Source of the DNA: Larix kaempferi
Lineage: Eukaryota; Streptophyta; Pinopsida; Pinales; Pinaceae
DNA: 64,000 nt
Direction: 5' to 3'
Assembly (NCBI GenBank): GCA_027924585.1
Contig: BSBM01000232.1
Location: 29,088,001-29,152,000, forward strand
The notes under the pieces are model-generated. The model saw only the letters and a program-made list of their open reading frames with translations, did no database searches and had not been told where the DNA came from. The translations under genes and the position numbers were made by a program. How positions within the stretch are numbered: position 1 is the first letter of the stretch; every line of letters begins with the position of its first letter. Below, in pieces: positions 11,266-24,299 of the stretch.

Positions 11266-12419
11266 GAAAATGCTACAGCATGTCTGTTGACACCAAAGGT
11301 AGGAATACAAATTTAAATTTAAAGGTAATGTGTGAGCATTCCTTAGCATCTAAAACATGCCTCCTCACATGTCATCCATAGTCCTACGTGTTTGATTTGG
11401 AGTTACCAACCTTGTGCTATGGAATATGGTAAACCATAGGTAATTGGGCATTTCCTCCATTTTCTCAATATACCTATCTTTCGCCACTCTTTACAATATG
11501 ATAGGCACAATAAGTATTTATGAAATTTTATAGATAGATAGCATTTTTTCTGAAGATTTCAAATATGTAATTTTTTTAAAATATTAAAATATTCTATTTT
11601 TTTCCTAATTTTCTTGTATCATGACTCCTTAACTCAAAAAACACATTCTTAGTGTTTCTTCCATAAATTTTTCATTCCAAAAGCATTTTAAAAAAAAATT
11701 GTATGCTGCACTACTAAACACCGACCTCGACATGCTATAAAAATTCATTTCAAAATCATTGCATTAAGACCTTCAAAAGTTGCACCCACATTTGACATAT
11801 CATTTTCGAGGTTTGATAACTTAGATAATTAAAAATAATAATTAAAATTAAAAATTTTAACTTTGGAAAAATAGAGCGGCACTGGTGCTACTTGTTCTCT
11901 ACATGTCTACCATTTTTTATAGCTAAAAACCATAATTTAGGTACTCAAAGGCTGCACCCACAAACACGTATACTTTATCATTTGCCAAAAAAATTAAATG
12001 TGACTGTTAGAAAAGATGAAACTTGACATAGTTACGAAAATTTTCAATAATTAAAATTTATACATTTGGAAATGTGATTCAATTTAATAAAGTTCATCTT
12101 TTTTACTCAATGCAATATATTTTTGGTAATTATATCAACAAATCCAAGTAAGTTGAGGGATGCCTAATTTTTCAGTTTTCTATTGCATCTAATGCACCAA
12201 AAGTGACCCTCATTGGCTTGCACTCACCCCCACTCTCTCAGGAAGGAGATGATGGTCAGAACATGTTTCTCCTGAAACTATTATCCCCATTAGTTTCTTA
12301 GAAACTATGGGGTCCACTCCTTTTAAACTTTATGGCCATAAGTCACATTTGGTTTTACCCCAAGCTTATTTAGACTTGGTCCTTTCTTGGAGGAAAAGTT
12401 AAGTGTTTAATATTTTTAG
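11266..12419. other. gene-free AT-rich stretch
   Basis: No coding region, RNA gene or clear repeat boundary was recognised on either strand. Confidence 0.5.
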
Positions 12420-13100
12420 TTTGTTGACTTAGTGTAAGGTTATGATGAAAAGTAGCAATCTTGACAACCCATTGCAGGGAAAAACGACTCGCCACAACGT
12501 GTGGTCGATATTTTGAAGAGTTTATGACCAACCCCTTGCAATGTGGCTTGCAGCAAAAAATACTATTTCTCACTATAATGTGCAACTGAGTTTCCTAAAA
12601 TTCGTTGACCATTTTTAGAGGACTCACAAAAGAAGGACAATAACTTCCTCAAGATGTGTGACAAAAGATGATGAAGTGAGCCAATTGCTATGATGATGAA
12701 CATAACTTTAGCACGATCAGGCTATGGAGAGAAAGTCATGTCCTCACCACAACATGCATATAGAGCCCGTGGAAAAGAAAGAAAGTATGATGATCACTAC
12801 GATGATAGATTCCACTTCTACGATGTAATGTGGTTCTAGAACTTATGGTGAGAGAAGGTCAAAGTCATCGATCACTACAACAATGAAGTTCATTTCTTCA
12901 CTGCAACAACTCGCAAACGTTTGAGACATGAAGGGGAGTGATAGAAATTTTCTATAAATAGAACCCCTCCCTTACAAAACAATCACCTATTTTTGTGCAT
13001 CAAGAATCTAGTAGTTGTCTCTAAGATAATTGGATATGAGGAATGAGGAAAAACCGTTAACACCCCACCACTTGGATTCACCTATTTGTTAATTTCTAAC
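12420..13100 (+). repeat. probable LTR remnant (copia-like, plus orientation)
   Basis: A core promoter-like CTATAAATAGAACCCC lies at about 12953-12968, followed by a plausible R-U5 that ends TTTCTAACA near 13100. The next bases, TCAAGAGCCCTGATGG, resemble a decayed initiator-Met primer site (TATCAGAGCC with an extra A). A TG near 12422 could be the start. No partner LTR or coding domain is present, so this is a broken or solo LTR at best. Confidence 0.35.
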
Positions 13101-13635
13101 ATCAAGAGCCCTGATGGTTAACTCTATTGGTTGGTTCCAACATGCTTTGCAATGTTTCTGGATCGCAGGGAAAGAATCCTTCATATGATTGGTACTTATA
13201 TGGGTGCATGAATGGTAACAAAATCACCAAAATGACCTTATATTACCTAGAAAATATTACATACAAAATGTCAATCCCCTCCCATCAATTCCACTCTAGG
13301 AAGGGAACATGGCACTAAGTCTGGGCTCTTATCCCCATGATCATTTTTCATTTCCATAACAAGTAAAAATACATGTGCATATGTATAATGCAAGAAACAC
13401 ATTGGAAATAAAATTCTACTACAGATCTAGCATGCATTCAACATATTCATAATAGACATTGCAGAATTAACACAAGAGAGTACTTATCTTGAAATGAAGT
13501 AGTCCCGAGCAATTGGCTATGCAACTGCAATGTTCCACCCAACCATATGTCATTTGTGCTCATCAATATCTCAACACAACCGCCACCCTCAAGCTGGGCA
13601 TGATTTCCACAAAGAAAAATGGAACAACCACTAAC
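13101..13635. other. short gene-free flank before the CACTA terminus
   Basis: No gene is supported. It may be residual internal sequence of the broken LTR element to its left, ending where the CACTA terminus begins. Confidence 0.4.
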
Positions 13636-13800
13636 CACTATTACGTATGGGCGGATTGTTCCACGAAATATTTCCACGTTTTCAACATTCGTGGGTTAAA
13701 AAAATGAATTTTTAAATTTTTTTTTCCAGGGCGGAAAAACCGTGGCAATATCCACGAATTTTAAAGTTCCACGAACTTTCGTCGATATAGGGACGAAACG
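13636..13800 (+). repeat. CACTA left terminus with TTCCACGAA subterminal repeats
   Basis: After the CACTATTACG tip, a TTCCACGAA-like motif recurs in direct orientation near 13660, 13673, 13752 and 13768, with an inverted version (ATTCGTGGG) near 13686. In En/Spm-type elements such subterminal repeats bind the TNPA-like protein that brings the ends together. The function here is inferred from that family. Confidence 0.7.
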
Positions 13801-14588
13801 TCTAGGTTTCACTTTTCGTTGCAATATAGATGAATGTCGAGCTATATATACTACATACTCTCACCATTATTTACAGATTTTCTATTATTGCGACACATTG
13901 AGCTTTGATTTTGGACTTGTCGGGTGATTGTTTGAGGTTGGATATTCTACATAGCTCTGATTTTGAACTTGAAAAGTTAGTAATGTGTGATTTTTTGTCT
14001 ATATTTTTATAAGGGTTAGAATTTAATATTGTTTAGTAATGAGGCTTAGGTCATGTAATTAACTTGCTTTTTTTCCTTTCTAATTATATTTTGTTCAAGA
14101 ACTTGCTATCATTTTCATTTAACTTGCTATATTTTTTTCAAGAACTTGCTTTTTTGGCTTATAGGTCATGTTAACTTGCTTTTTTGTCTTTCTACCCACA
14201 AAAGATCATTATAAAACGGTTGTGGCAAGGAAATTCATGGAAATGCTATTTTAAGTCCAACATACTTCTAGCTTAGGAATCACATCACCTTGTCAAATCT
14301 AGATTCTAGTTAAATATTTTAGGTTAACTAGTTGATTTTCATGGTAAATAACATTCATTCTAGTACTAAAGTCATTTTTTTAAATTAAATTAAGTGGTAC
14401 TTTTCTTGCTTGTGATTTTTGTGTTTGTGATGCTTTTTTTTGTTATGAAAAAATTGTGATACTTTTTACTTTTTATTATTACATTTTATTTATGGCCGAC
14501 AATATCGACAAACATTCGACTCACAAGATCTCCCTCATATTGGGCTGTAGTTGAGCGCCTCTCGACGCAATAAGAAAGTAGTTTTAGG

Positions 14589-14629
<41 letters not shown>

Positions 14630-15486
14630 AAAAGAATTATTTTATTTATGAAAAATGAATGCTATTTGAACAAGGATGTGACTACACATTTTTTCTTAAA
14701 AATATTCAATGTTTATATTAATATTAAAAAACATTATCTATATTATCTTCTTCTTTATAATAATTTATATGTATATAGACATGTCTTAATGTAATATTTT
14801 GTTGTTACGATGTTCATGAAGATTGTAAATTTGTATAGAAAATTTAAATTGATTTTCATAATATATTTTATTATATAATTGATTTTAATAATAATACTTT
14901 TTTAAATTATAATTTAAGAATTTAAAAATTTGTATTTTCTTCTAAAAAACATTATGAATTTATATATCAATTAATATACATATCGTGCATTATTATTAAA
15001 TTAATACAATATATCAATGTGAATCATATATCAACCACTTATAATCCAATACTCGCACGCTATGTCTTAACAAAAGCATTCTATGATTTAAAGAAACCAT
15101 GTTCAATAAAGGAGACCCAATCACCATAGGATTAGTTATTTAGTGTGACCATGTAAGCAACGAATATGGAATTTTCAAGTTTAAGGTTTTTTAACACATG
15201 TTTACCTTTTTTTTGTTTTGTTTTCATATATTTATAAGGATGTGATTTAACAAGAATTAATATAATATTTAAATCAATGAAATTGCAATGCTAAAATTAG
15301 TAGAGAAATTACTATATACCAATTTCAAAACAAAATTACAATTAATTTTAATTCATTATAGATCCATTTTATTCTGGATTAGATTCTTTCAGAAATATAC
15401 TTATAATATCTGATGTAATTGGAAAGTTATTGTTTGGTATGGTGTAGGTAAGACAATTACTTGTACCACTACAAGGATTTGTCACT
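13801..15486 (+). other. CACTA 5' non-coding region
   Basis: Very AT-rich DNA between the subterminal repeats and the first recognisable transposase exon, with a (TA)n microsatellite at about 14590-14624. A TATA-like GCTATATATAC occurs near 13840. No coding region is supported, although a small 5' exon could be hidden here. Confidence 0.55.
14590..14624. repeat. (TA)n microsatellite
   Basis: An uninterrupted AT/TA dinucleotide run lies in the 5' non-coding part of the CACTA element. It is highly mutable and has no function I can assign. Confidence 0.95.
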
Positions 15487-18400
15487 ATGAATGAAAATGC
15501 AAGGAAGCTTGCTCAGTTTAGAGCTGCATTAGAGGCGAGAGGAGATGGAAATTGTTATTGTCCATGCTATCATTGCAGGGGCTTGCAAAATAGAAGACTT
15601 TTAATAACAACAGCTGAAAGACATTGTAGGGAGAAGGGGCACGCCGAAGGGGGTTATGAATATCGTCCCCTGGTAAGATGTCGTTATTCAATTTTTAATA
15701 TATTCACTGTAATATTCATCATGTCATGAATTTCAGTAAAATGTCTTTTTTTCAACTATATGTTCTATACAAATTAATTTTTCTATGTTGTTTGTGAATT
15801 TATAGACAATGCCCCCAAAATGTCACCCTCTAGAGAGTTATTTGCCAAGTACTAGCAGAAATACTCATTCACGGCCTGACGAACTTCTACATCAGAATAT
15901 TGAAGATGATCAAGTAGTTATTTCTAATGATATGGATGTAGATAACATTAGTGATACAAATAAGGAAGATGAGATACATAGATTGATCCAAGACACATTT
16001 GCTCCAATGGATGAGGACAACCAGGATGATAGTCATGATGTTGATCCTCTACTCAAGAAGTCATGTCAACCTCTTTATGAAGGCTCAAAAACAAATCTTC
16101 TATCTGATATATTGTTGTTATTGAACTTGAAGGTTTTGAATGGTTTATCAAACACCTGTCTGACACAAATACTAAGGTATGTAATTTGTTAATTATTTTT
16201 GTATGCATGTTCACAATATCTATAGAAAGGGTTGACTCTTTTCCTATATTGTTGCTACTGTTATCTAATTTGTAAAGTTTGTATGCGATATTGATGATTA
16301 ATATTGTTTTCATTGATTTATTCTTTTGAATTTTGTAGATTGTTAGGTGAGTTTCTATTACCAACTTCAAATATCTTACCACGCACATATCGAGAGATAT
16401 ATGTCATTATGAAAGCATTTGGAATGTAGTGTCAAGCTATTGATGCATGTCCTAATGATCATATCATATACTATGGACAATATGCATTAGAAAATGAATG
16501 CCCACAATGTCAAACAAGTAGGTATCGAACTGATAAAGTGACAAAAAAGGTGCCTCAAAAAGTTCTTCGATATATTTCGATAATTCCACGTTTCCAGTGG
16601 TTGTTCAGGTGTCAAAGTATAGCACAGTTTATGGATTTCCATGCAAAGAACATAAGTCGCGACGATGTTCTATGAATGCCTGCAGATGGTTCTGCATTGA
16701 GGTACATCGAAGAAAAGTGGCCAATTTTTAAAGAAGATCCTCGTAATGTTAAACTTTATTTGGCAGCTGATGGTGTCAATCCATTTGGAGAGCTTCGTTC
16801 TACCTACTCAGTGTGGCCTATTTTTGTTATAAACAATAACCTTCCTCCTTGGATGTCGATCAAGTGAGAGCACACAATGTTGGCAATGATTGTTCCAGGT
16901 ATTTAATTAATATGTAATTTTTTACTTGAAAGTCTGATCACTAAATATTTCATGGATTTGTTTCGTGCATGATAATTATGTCTTTTATATATAACGACAT
17001 ATAGGCGCTAACTATAATTAATCATCTATGTTGGACCAATTAGGCAAGTACCAGGTTAAAGATATGAACGTATATCTTGAGCCTCTTATCGATGAGTTGT
17101 TGAAGTTATGGGCTAGCATCACTATGTATGATATTTCTAGATCAATAGGGAAAAGACGATTTCAATTCCATGGAATACTTGCATTTACAATTCATGATGC
17201 TCCCGGGTGAACACATTTTTGTGGTATGTTGTTACTTTCTTTTGTTCCTTAGTATTTTATATATCTGTTGAATATAATATCATGCATTATTTTAAATTGT
17301 AATTCTAATTTGCTACACCAATTCATATATCTTGTAGGTATTCAAACAAAGGGTAAATTTGCATGTCCAGTTTGCGGTCCCAGGATAAAATCTTGTCGTT
17401 CAAGGAGTTTAGCGAAGGAAGTGTTCAATGAGTATAGGCACTTTCTGCCTAAGAGCCATAGTTATCGAACTAGAGACAAAGAAAAATTTAATGGTAAAGA
17501 AGAGAATGGAAAAAAACCACGAAGAATGACATCTCACATATGGAAGGTGGAATACAATAGAAACCGTCAAGGTATGTCAATTTTTTTTTTGTATTGAATT
17601 ATGTTCAGCGCGATATGTTATACCTATATTGATTAATTAGTTTTAAAATTTGATTTTGTTGATGTTTCATGAATGTCATTAAGGCACAAATGGGCTTCTA
17701 TGAGGAATCAAAATTTACCTAATTCAATTAAGTAGGTTGCCATACTACGAGCACCTCCAAATAGTTCATTTGTTTGACACAATGCATATCGGCAAGAACA
17801 TAACAAAAATGTTATGGCGAATATTAGATGGAAGGACCGACAAAGAAAAAATTGGAAAGATTTGCAATGACATCCAAGAAGCTAATCACGCATTGCAAAG
17901 TGTGATCGTTAATTCTAATGGCGATGGTCGTCAATAGAATATTAGTCTTCCTTGGTGCTTGATGGAGCAACAGAGCAATATTGTAAAAGAGGTCATCAAA
18001 AAAATCAGGTTTCTGACGGGTTTTTTGTCAAACATAAAGAATATCTTGACGAAAAAAGGTGATTTTTCTGGGGTTAAAACACATGATTGGCATACATTCA
18101 TTAAGGTAATCATGAGTCTATAATATATTTCATTATCGGTATGCACTATTTTATTAATTTTATTCTCTTATTTTGAAATAAATATTAATAATTATGTGTT
18201 TTTTGATACAGTATGTTCTACCTTTATCTCTTCCAGACAATTTTGACAACAACATAAAACATATTATTTATGTTCTTGGAATATACATGAGGTAAGTAAT
18301 GTTTTACTTGGAAAATGTACTTGGTCTGTGGTTTGTAGCGGAAATTATTGACGTATTATGTTTTTCTCACAAATATTATATATGCCTTGATATATTGTTT

Positions 18401-21400
18401 TATTGCATCATTTGCAGGTGGATTTCATAAAAAAAAATCCATAAAAAAGATATAAGGCATTGGAAGAGAGAAATTCCTCGACTAATGTGTGAAATGCAAT
18501 AGTATCTACCTCCAGCATTCTTCAATGCACAAGAACACTACCTCATACACCAAGTTGAGGAGATTGAATTATGTGGACCAGTACACACAAGGTCGATGTG
18601 GATGGTGGAGAGGCAGTTGAAGTCATTGAAGGATTTTGTTAGACAAAGAGTGCGTCTCGAGGGTTCTATGGTTGAAGGATATATGGTATATCAATGCATG
18701 GTGTACATTAGCGAATATCAACCTAAATTAGCAGAAAATATGAATGTCCCTCGCATTTGGCATCTCGACTCCATCAACAAATTTGAAGGGGAGGTCCTAT
18801 TGGGGAGAGGTACATTGAGGACTGTGAAAGGTAATTGTTATTATACGTTGTTGAATTAATATGTTACACATTTATTTTTTCCAATTTTATATTATCATAC
18901 TGTTTTTTAGCTCTTGTTAATAATTATGCATTTTCAACTATATTACACTATGTGCCTTTAATGATATCTAATTAATGATATTAAATTGTTATTTTATCCT
19001 ATAGTTGGTCGAGTGTGGGATGCTTTACATTTATACATTGCAAACAACCTTGATTGGATGGATCATTGGATAAAAGATTGCGAAGAATTCTTCAGTAGGT
19101 TATCATGGGAAGGGGTCAGTAACATGATTAAAATAGCTCATCATCTTCGACATCAAATTCCCGACCTTACCGAACAAAGGGAAGTTGATTTAGACTATGG
19201 TTTAAAAGATAAAAAGGAAAGTAAATTTTTTACCGACATTTTTTCTGGTTACTTTGATCCATTTTTCCAATTACATTTCGTTTGTTTAAGTTTTCAATTA
19301 TATTTACTAACTCCTATATGACGTTTATTAATTCACAATCTATTTTTAACTTGTTGTCAATGTTGCAGTTGAAACATCACAAGGATATGTGGTGTAATGG
19401 TCGTAAATTTCGTATCAAAAAGTTGGATGATAACAGGAAAACCTCAGATTGTGGGATAACTGCAGTGTTTAAGGTCACCAATGTTTCCTCTAGAAGTGAT
19501 AAACATCCAGAAGAAACCAAGAATAGGTACTATGGGCATTTGGAGGACATTATTGAGTGTGATTTTAATTCCTTTAAAATAGTTTTGTTTGAGGTGAAGT
19601 GGTACAGGCTACAGATGCATGAACGTGATCCTGAAAGAACTGTTATTGAGCATGCTAATGGATTTAACATGGTTAATACAAGGGCATTTGAACCGGGTAC
19701 AGAGCCTTATGTTCTTCCAAGTCAATGTGAGCAAGTCTACTACTCCGAGGTACCAGGTAAAGCAGGTTGGTTATACATTGTTCGATATGATCCAAGAGGA
19801 AGACCGGTAAAGTATAATCATGTACTAGATGATGCAGATAATTGTCACATACCCCAATTTTTGCAAAATAATGTAATTATTTTATTAATATTCCTGAGAC
19901 ATTATGTAAAATTTAATGCTAAGTAGGAATGGATGACTCAGCAGAGTCACCAGAAATGGAATGTAAATTCTGAATATTTTATTATTAATAAATAAATTAT
20001 GGAGACAACAGCATGGGAGAGCTGTTAAAAGAGGTTACTGGTCTAACTGGTGGATGGAACTAGGTGGAAAGACAAAAGACAAGTGGCAGCATCCTCAAAC
20101 ACTTCCTGAGTTGCAGGTGGCAACCTCCCTATATTTTGGGGTCATGATTCCCCAAGAAAGTGGAATCTGAGCAGGTGGCTCATTAATGACAGTTAACCCA
20201 ACTAAGACCTAGGCAATCTTTTAAATAGTACTCAATGAACTGAGCTGGGGGTTCAGCATTGTTCTAGAGGGAGAATACATTCAGGTGAATGCTATTCAGG
20301 AGTCCCATTGAGGAAGAGGGATAATACAGTAAGGAAGTGTTTTGAGTCAGGAAGCTGCAGTAACTTGGTTCCAGTATAGCTGCTTTGGCTGAGGGAATTG
20401 TTGGCTGTACCTAGTTCCAGCCAGTTAGGCCAGAGCAAGCTCGGGGGTCCTAAGAAGTGTTGTCTGGGCACTCTCCAGGAATTGGTAGGGAGGAACAGCC
20501 TCCCATTGCTGTTATTGTCCACCATTAATACAGGTTCTGCCACTTTTCCTGCTGTTTATTTAATAAATTTAAATATAGAATGGACCTTCTCATTTGTGTT
20601 TGAACAGTATTTATTTTCAGTAAAGTAGCCTTTCTGTATCGTCCTTGATAGAAATTACAGAATTTATATGTCTTAGAATTTTTCCTATTATCACATAATC
20701 GAGTAATTATATTATGCAGAATATATTGGTTACTATTACAGTAATAAAATATCATAGTGACTTATTATAGAGTTATTATTAATAGTTAAATAATAGATAT
20801 AGAATATTATACAGTAGTCATTCCGGAAATACACTTATTAAAACAATCACAAGAACCGACACATAGATAAATTTTAGAATTTTTAGGGAAATATTCCCAA
20901 TAGAGAAATTTACAGGTATAAACTCTATTAGAGCAAATATATCAGTTTATATCTGCTTCATATTTCAGTCAAACTAGAATACAGGTTATTCTCTGTATCG
21001 AGCTAAAGGTGAACAAAACTTATATCAGTAAATTTATCATTTCTCAGAACATAACTGACTGTTATCGATTATCCAAAAGTTGTGGTTTGCAATAATGTTT
21101 CATTTCTAAAACTTCCCCATACAATCTTATTCAATAAAAATCGTAGTCAAATACAAACACATAAACTGTAAACGAAGAATCATGGCGAGAGTTGTTTATT
21201 TTCTTTTAACCTAATACTATAGTATTTATAGCCAGGTTGTTACAACAGAGTTGACAGAGTTATCTAAAGAACAAACTCATTGACTGGCTCGAAGCCAAGT
21301 CTTATGACATAAAAAAATTCATTTTTGCCTTCATCCAAACCCATCCATTATCGCCAGCATAGGTTACTGCTCAATTCGAGCTCATGTTACATGTAATACA

Positions 21401-24299
21401 CAGCACTGTCGTGGGGTTTTCATATCAATAGTCAAACATCATAGCCACGCAGAGAAGCTATCAACAAACTCAGCCATTGTTGGCTTTTACAAACCCTATT
21501 ATTAACTATTGACAGGGAGACATTCGTCACTGTATGTAAACACTAAACCAAAATTTTACAACTCGTTCCCAGCCACCATAGAATTTAAACACATTCATAT
21601 ATATATTAACCTGGGAGAGAATCCCAACTCACCAAGGTTAACAACATTTTTAATTGGCTAACGCAGTAAGGGTAGTGAACCCCAACTCATTCATTAATAC
21701 TCAAAATCAAAGAAAAACGCAGAGAAATAAACACAATTGTTATCACCTACAACCGAGTTATCATCCTCTGCAAGTTTTTGAGAAACTCCAAACAATTCCT
21801 ATATTTAAACACTTGTTCATTTAATAAAAACGTAGATAATACACGGCCACATGACAGACCCAGCAGTTACAGTATCTATTTAACTTATACAGGGTTGGGT
21901 AAAACCCTACACATTGAAAATACAATGACAATAACAACCCCAGGGCCTCATAACAGACTGAGCCATAGATTGTTCTTCGTAAACATGTCAGGGTAACAAA
22001 CCCTATCTACTATAAGTAAACCGATTCATACATGTGACTGTATCAATGTCACCAAAAACGACAACAACTCAGTTACAAAGGAGGTCCTTCCAGACATAAC
22101 CCTAGCACAACAAAACCGACAAAGGGAGAGACAGCCATGGAATAACCAGGCTTACCCGGAGGAGCCAGCGCTGGAGATGAAGCCCCGTGCACATTCAGGA
22201 ATAGCATGACCTGCACATTACAAAGTGCCGAGAATTGTCAACATTTAATTTAAATATAAACAATCTTTTGCAAAACAGAAATCTATGAAACCATTGATAT
22301 TTTCTTACCTGAGCCAACGGAGAAAGCAACCCCGTGGACAACCTGGTAGCCACAAGTTGAGCCAGGTAGCAAAACCCCATCACATTCGTCAGAAGGATGA
22401 GCAAGGAAAACTTCCAGTACCTCTCTATTGACAGCCGTGACAGGTAATATTTTTTTTAAACAAACCCTTAAGCTGTGAATGAACCAGTCGGGGAGCACCC
22501 TTTAAAACCCATTACACGACCACCTCATGGCTAAAACAACAGAGAAAACCCTGCCTACAACTCACACCAGCAACTGTGTAAAACTGTAAGTAGCAGGTGG
22601 CTTAAACACAGTGACAACAACGACACCAAGATGCCCAATGAACTGTAGCAGACGCCAATAGCAGAGCCCACAGACTTTTAAACCACCAGAGGATAAACTA
22701 CGTGACCATAACCTTAAGAAAATTGCATTTTTACAGTGTCCAATCGACGAGTTCAGACATGGAGGGTTTCTCTCTTACAACTCGAGCCCGAAGGCAGAGA
22801 AATAACCAGGTAAGGGTTTCAAGACTGGCTTATATATCACCAAACGCAAGGAGGAGAGCCAACCACGTAGCCATTTAATTTATCAACTTACCATGGGTCG
22901 AATTCCTATAGTTCAGCTGCAGTTTGAATTATTGTTCATCGATTTTATATCAATGCATGGATAAAAGTCATATTCGTAGTATGAATATTCCCTATGATTG
23001 ATATACAATCATTGTATAGTGCATATTTTGAAACCAAGCCATCGATAGTGTCAAGGGTACATTATATATATCCCCTACAATCAATTGAAAAATGATGTAG
23101 TCAATTTCAAAAGAGAACCCCACATCATTAAAACATGGAAATATTACCTTGACAATATGATTGGATACACCGTGGTTACATAAGTTCTATTTACCATAAT
23201 TCTCCCAATACTATTGTTAACAATCAACTATGAGAATAACAATCTTTAGTATTGTGATGTATGAATATAAAATCATCTACAGGTCCATACTATGAACGTA
23301 GATTAAAAACAAGGAACAGAGATTTTGACATAAGTTAAACAAAAATACTAAGTAGACAATGGACCATAAATTATAGATGAATATATTTGAAACATCGCTA
23401 GAGGTGTCACAATTCCAACTAATGCTAATAACCAGTAATCACAGCCGTAACCCAGCTAATAGTTGACAGTATGTTACATAATGCTAACGTCACGTTATGC
23501 ATACGATGAACATAATACAAACAACTTGTTCCAGTGATAGTTCACAGCATTATCATAGAGTCATGGTCACAACGCAATGAAAATGACAGAGACATTGTAA
23601 CTCATCGCAAAGCCTAATGATACTACCCAGAGTAAGAGATATTATGTCAAGACAGACTATCAATCATATATCAAGCATAAATTTCATGAAAGGAACTTTA
23701 CCGTCTTACGCGACAACCAGTAATAATATTTAGATCTTCTTTGAGTTTTTACAGTGCAGGGAAAGGAATTTGATGCTCATAAAAATTAATTTACGGTGAT
23801 CCTTACTGTACCTGTGTACCTGTGAACAAAAGATGAATTATGCATTAGCTCGTAAGCTAAGTAAGCCAGTCAGCTATGGCTAGTTCTCCCTTTGAAGTTA
23901 AAAACGAAAACAGTCAATATCTAAAATCAAAACTCACGTTAGTATTATAACAGAACCTTTTAAACAAAATTACGATTAGTTACTTAAAATAAACAGGACC
24001 AGGAATGCAATTAATTAACATTTATTGTTATAATAAAAATTTTAAATTTTTCAGAAATTGCGGGTTTTGACAATAATCACGAAGAAGAAGAAGATGAGGA
24101 TGATTTAGATCAGGCTGCAGTCTATGTGTTAGATGAAGAAGTTGAAGAGGTTGATCATGCAAATGTAGCAGACGATGATCTCATTGACGATATGGATGAC
24201 TATATTAGTGAAGATGACTTTGATGTTGATGACGATGTGAATGATCCTTTCATCAATATCTATTCAGAACCAGATCCTGATACAAATTTTGAGAAGTAG
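15487..24299 (+). pseudogene. CACTA TNP2-type transposase (Transposase_21, DUF4218, DUF4216), 11 exons, many stops
   Basis: I infer exons at 15487-15672, 15806-16176, 16339-16898, 17005-17223, 17338-17571, 17684-18105, 18212-18291, 18418-18830, 19015-19220, 19369-19872 and 24055-24299, each with GT/AG ends. Domains in order: transposase-associated Cys cluster (CYCPCYHCRGL); acidic linker; ACPNDHIIYYGQY and CPQC zinc-like motif; catalytic-core motif KLYLAADGVNPFGELRSTYS; KFACPVCGP; HLFDTMHIGKNI; DUF4218 (ELCGPVHTRSMWMVERQLK); DUF4216 (WYRLQMHERDP, FEPGTEPYVLPSQCEQVYYS); and an acidic Asp/Glu-rich tail ending NFEK. Stops occur near 16426, 16674, 16865, 17208, 17935, 18428 and 18500, with a frameshift near 17735. 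Several, such as TGA at about 16865, sit where family members have Arg. Intact TNP2 cuts and joins element ends. Confidence 0.88.
19930..24001. mobile_element. 4.07-kb non-coding insertion in last TNP2 intron (solo LTR or LTR derivative?)
   Basis: The insert begins TGGATGACTC and ends ACAGGACCA. It is flanked by GGAA at 19926-19929 and 24002-24005, giving TG...CA ends with a 4-bp target duplication. The same ends can also be read as a 7-bp duplication AGGAATG. Removing it leaves an intron of about 110 bp, like the other introns of this transposase, which supports insertion after the gene formed. I see no transposon protein inside and no terminal direct or inverted repeats by eye. A very long solo LTR, or a nonautonomous element with diverged LTRs, are the likeliest explanations. 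A TATA-like TAGTATTTATAGCC lies near 21220. Confidence 0.6.

Larger units (their letters stand above)
13636..24299 (+). mobile_element. CACTA (En/Spm) DNA transposon, left end through TNP2 gene
   Basis: The left end is the canonical CACTA pentamer in CACTATTACGTATGGGCGG at 13636. It is followed by subterminal repeats and then a TNP2-type transposase gene from 15487 to 24299. No matching right terminus (ending TAGTG, preceded by an inverted copy of the left subterminal motif) was found just after 24299. The element may therefore be truncated, or may extend much further to include the SET/TNPA-like gene at 45.35-49.19 kb. It carries a 4.07-kb insertion and many nonsense codons, so it is not autonomous now. 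Confidence 0.85.
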
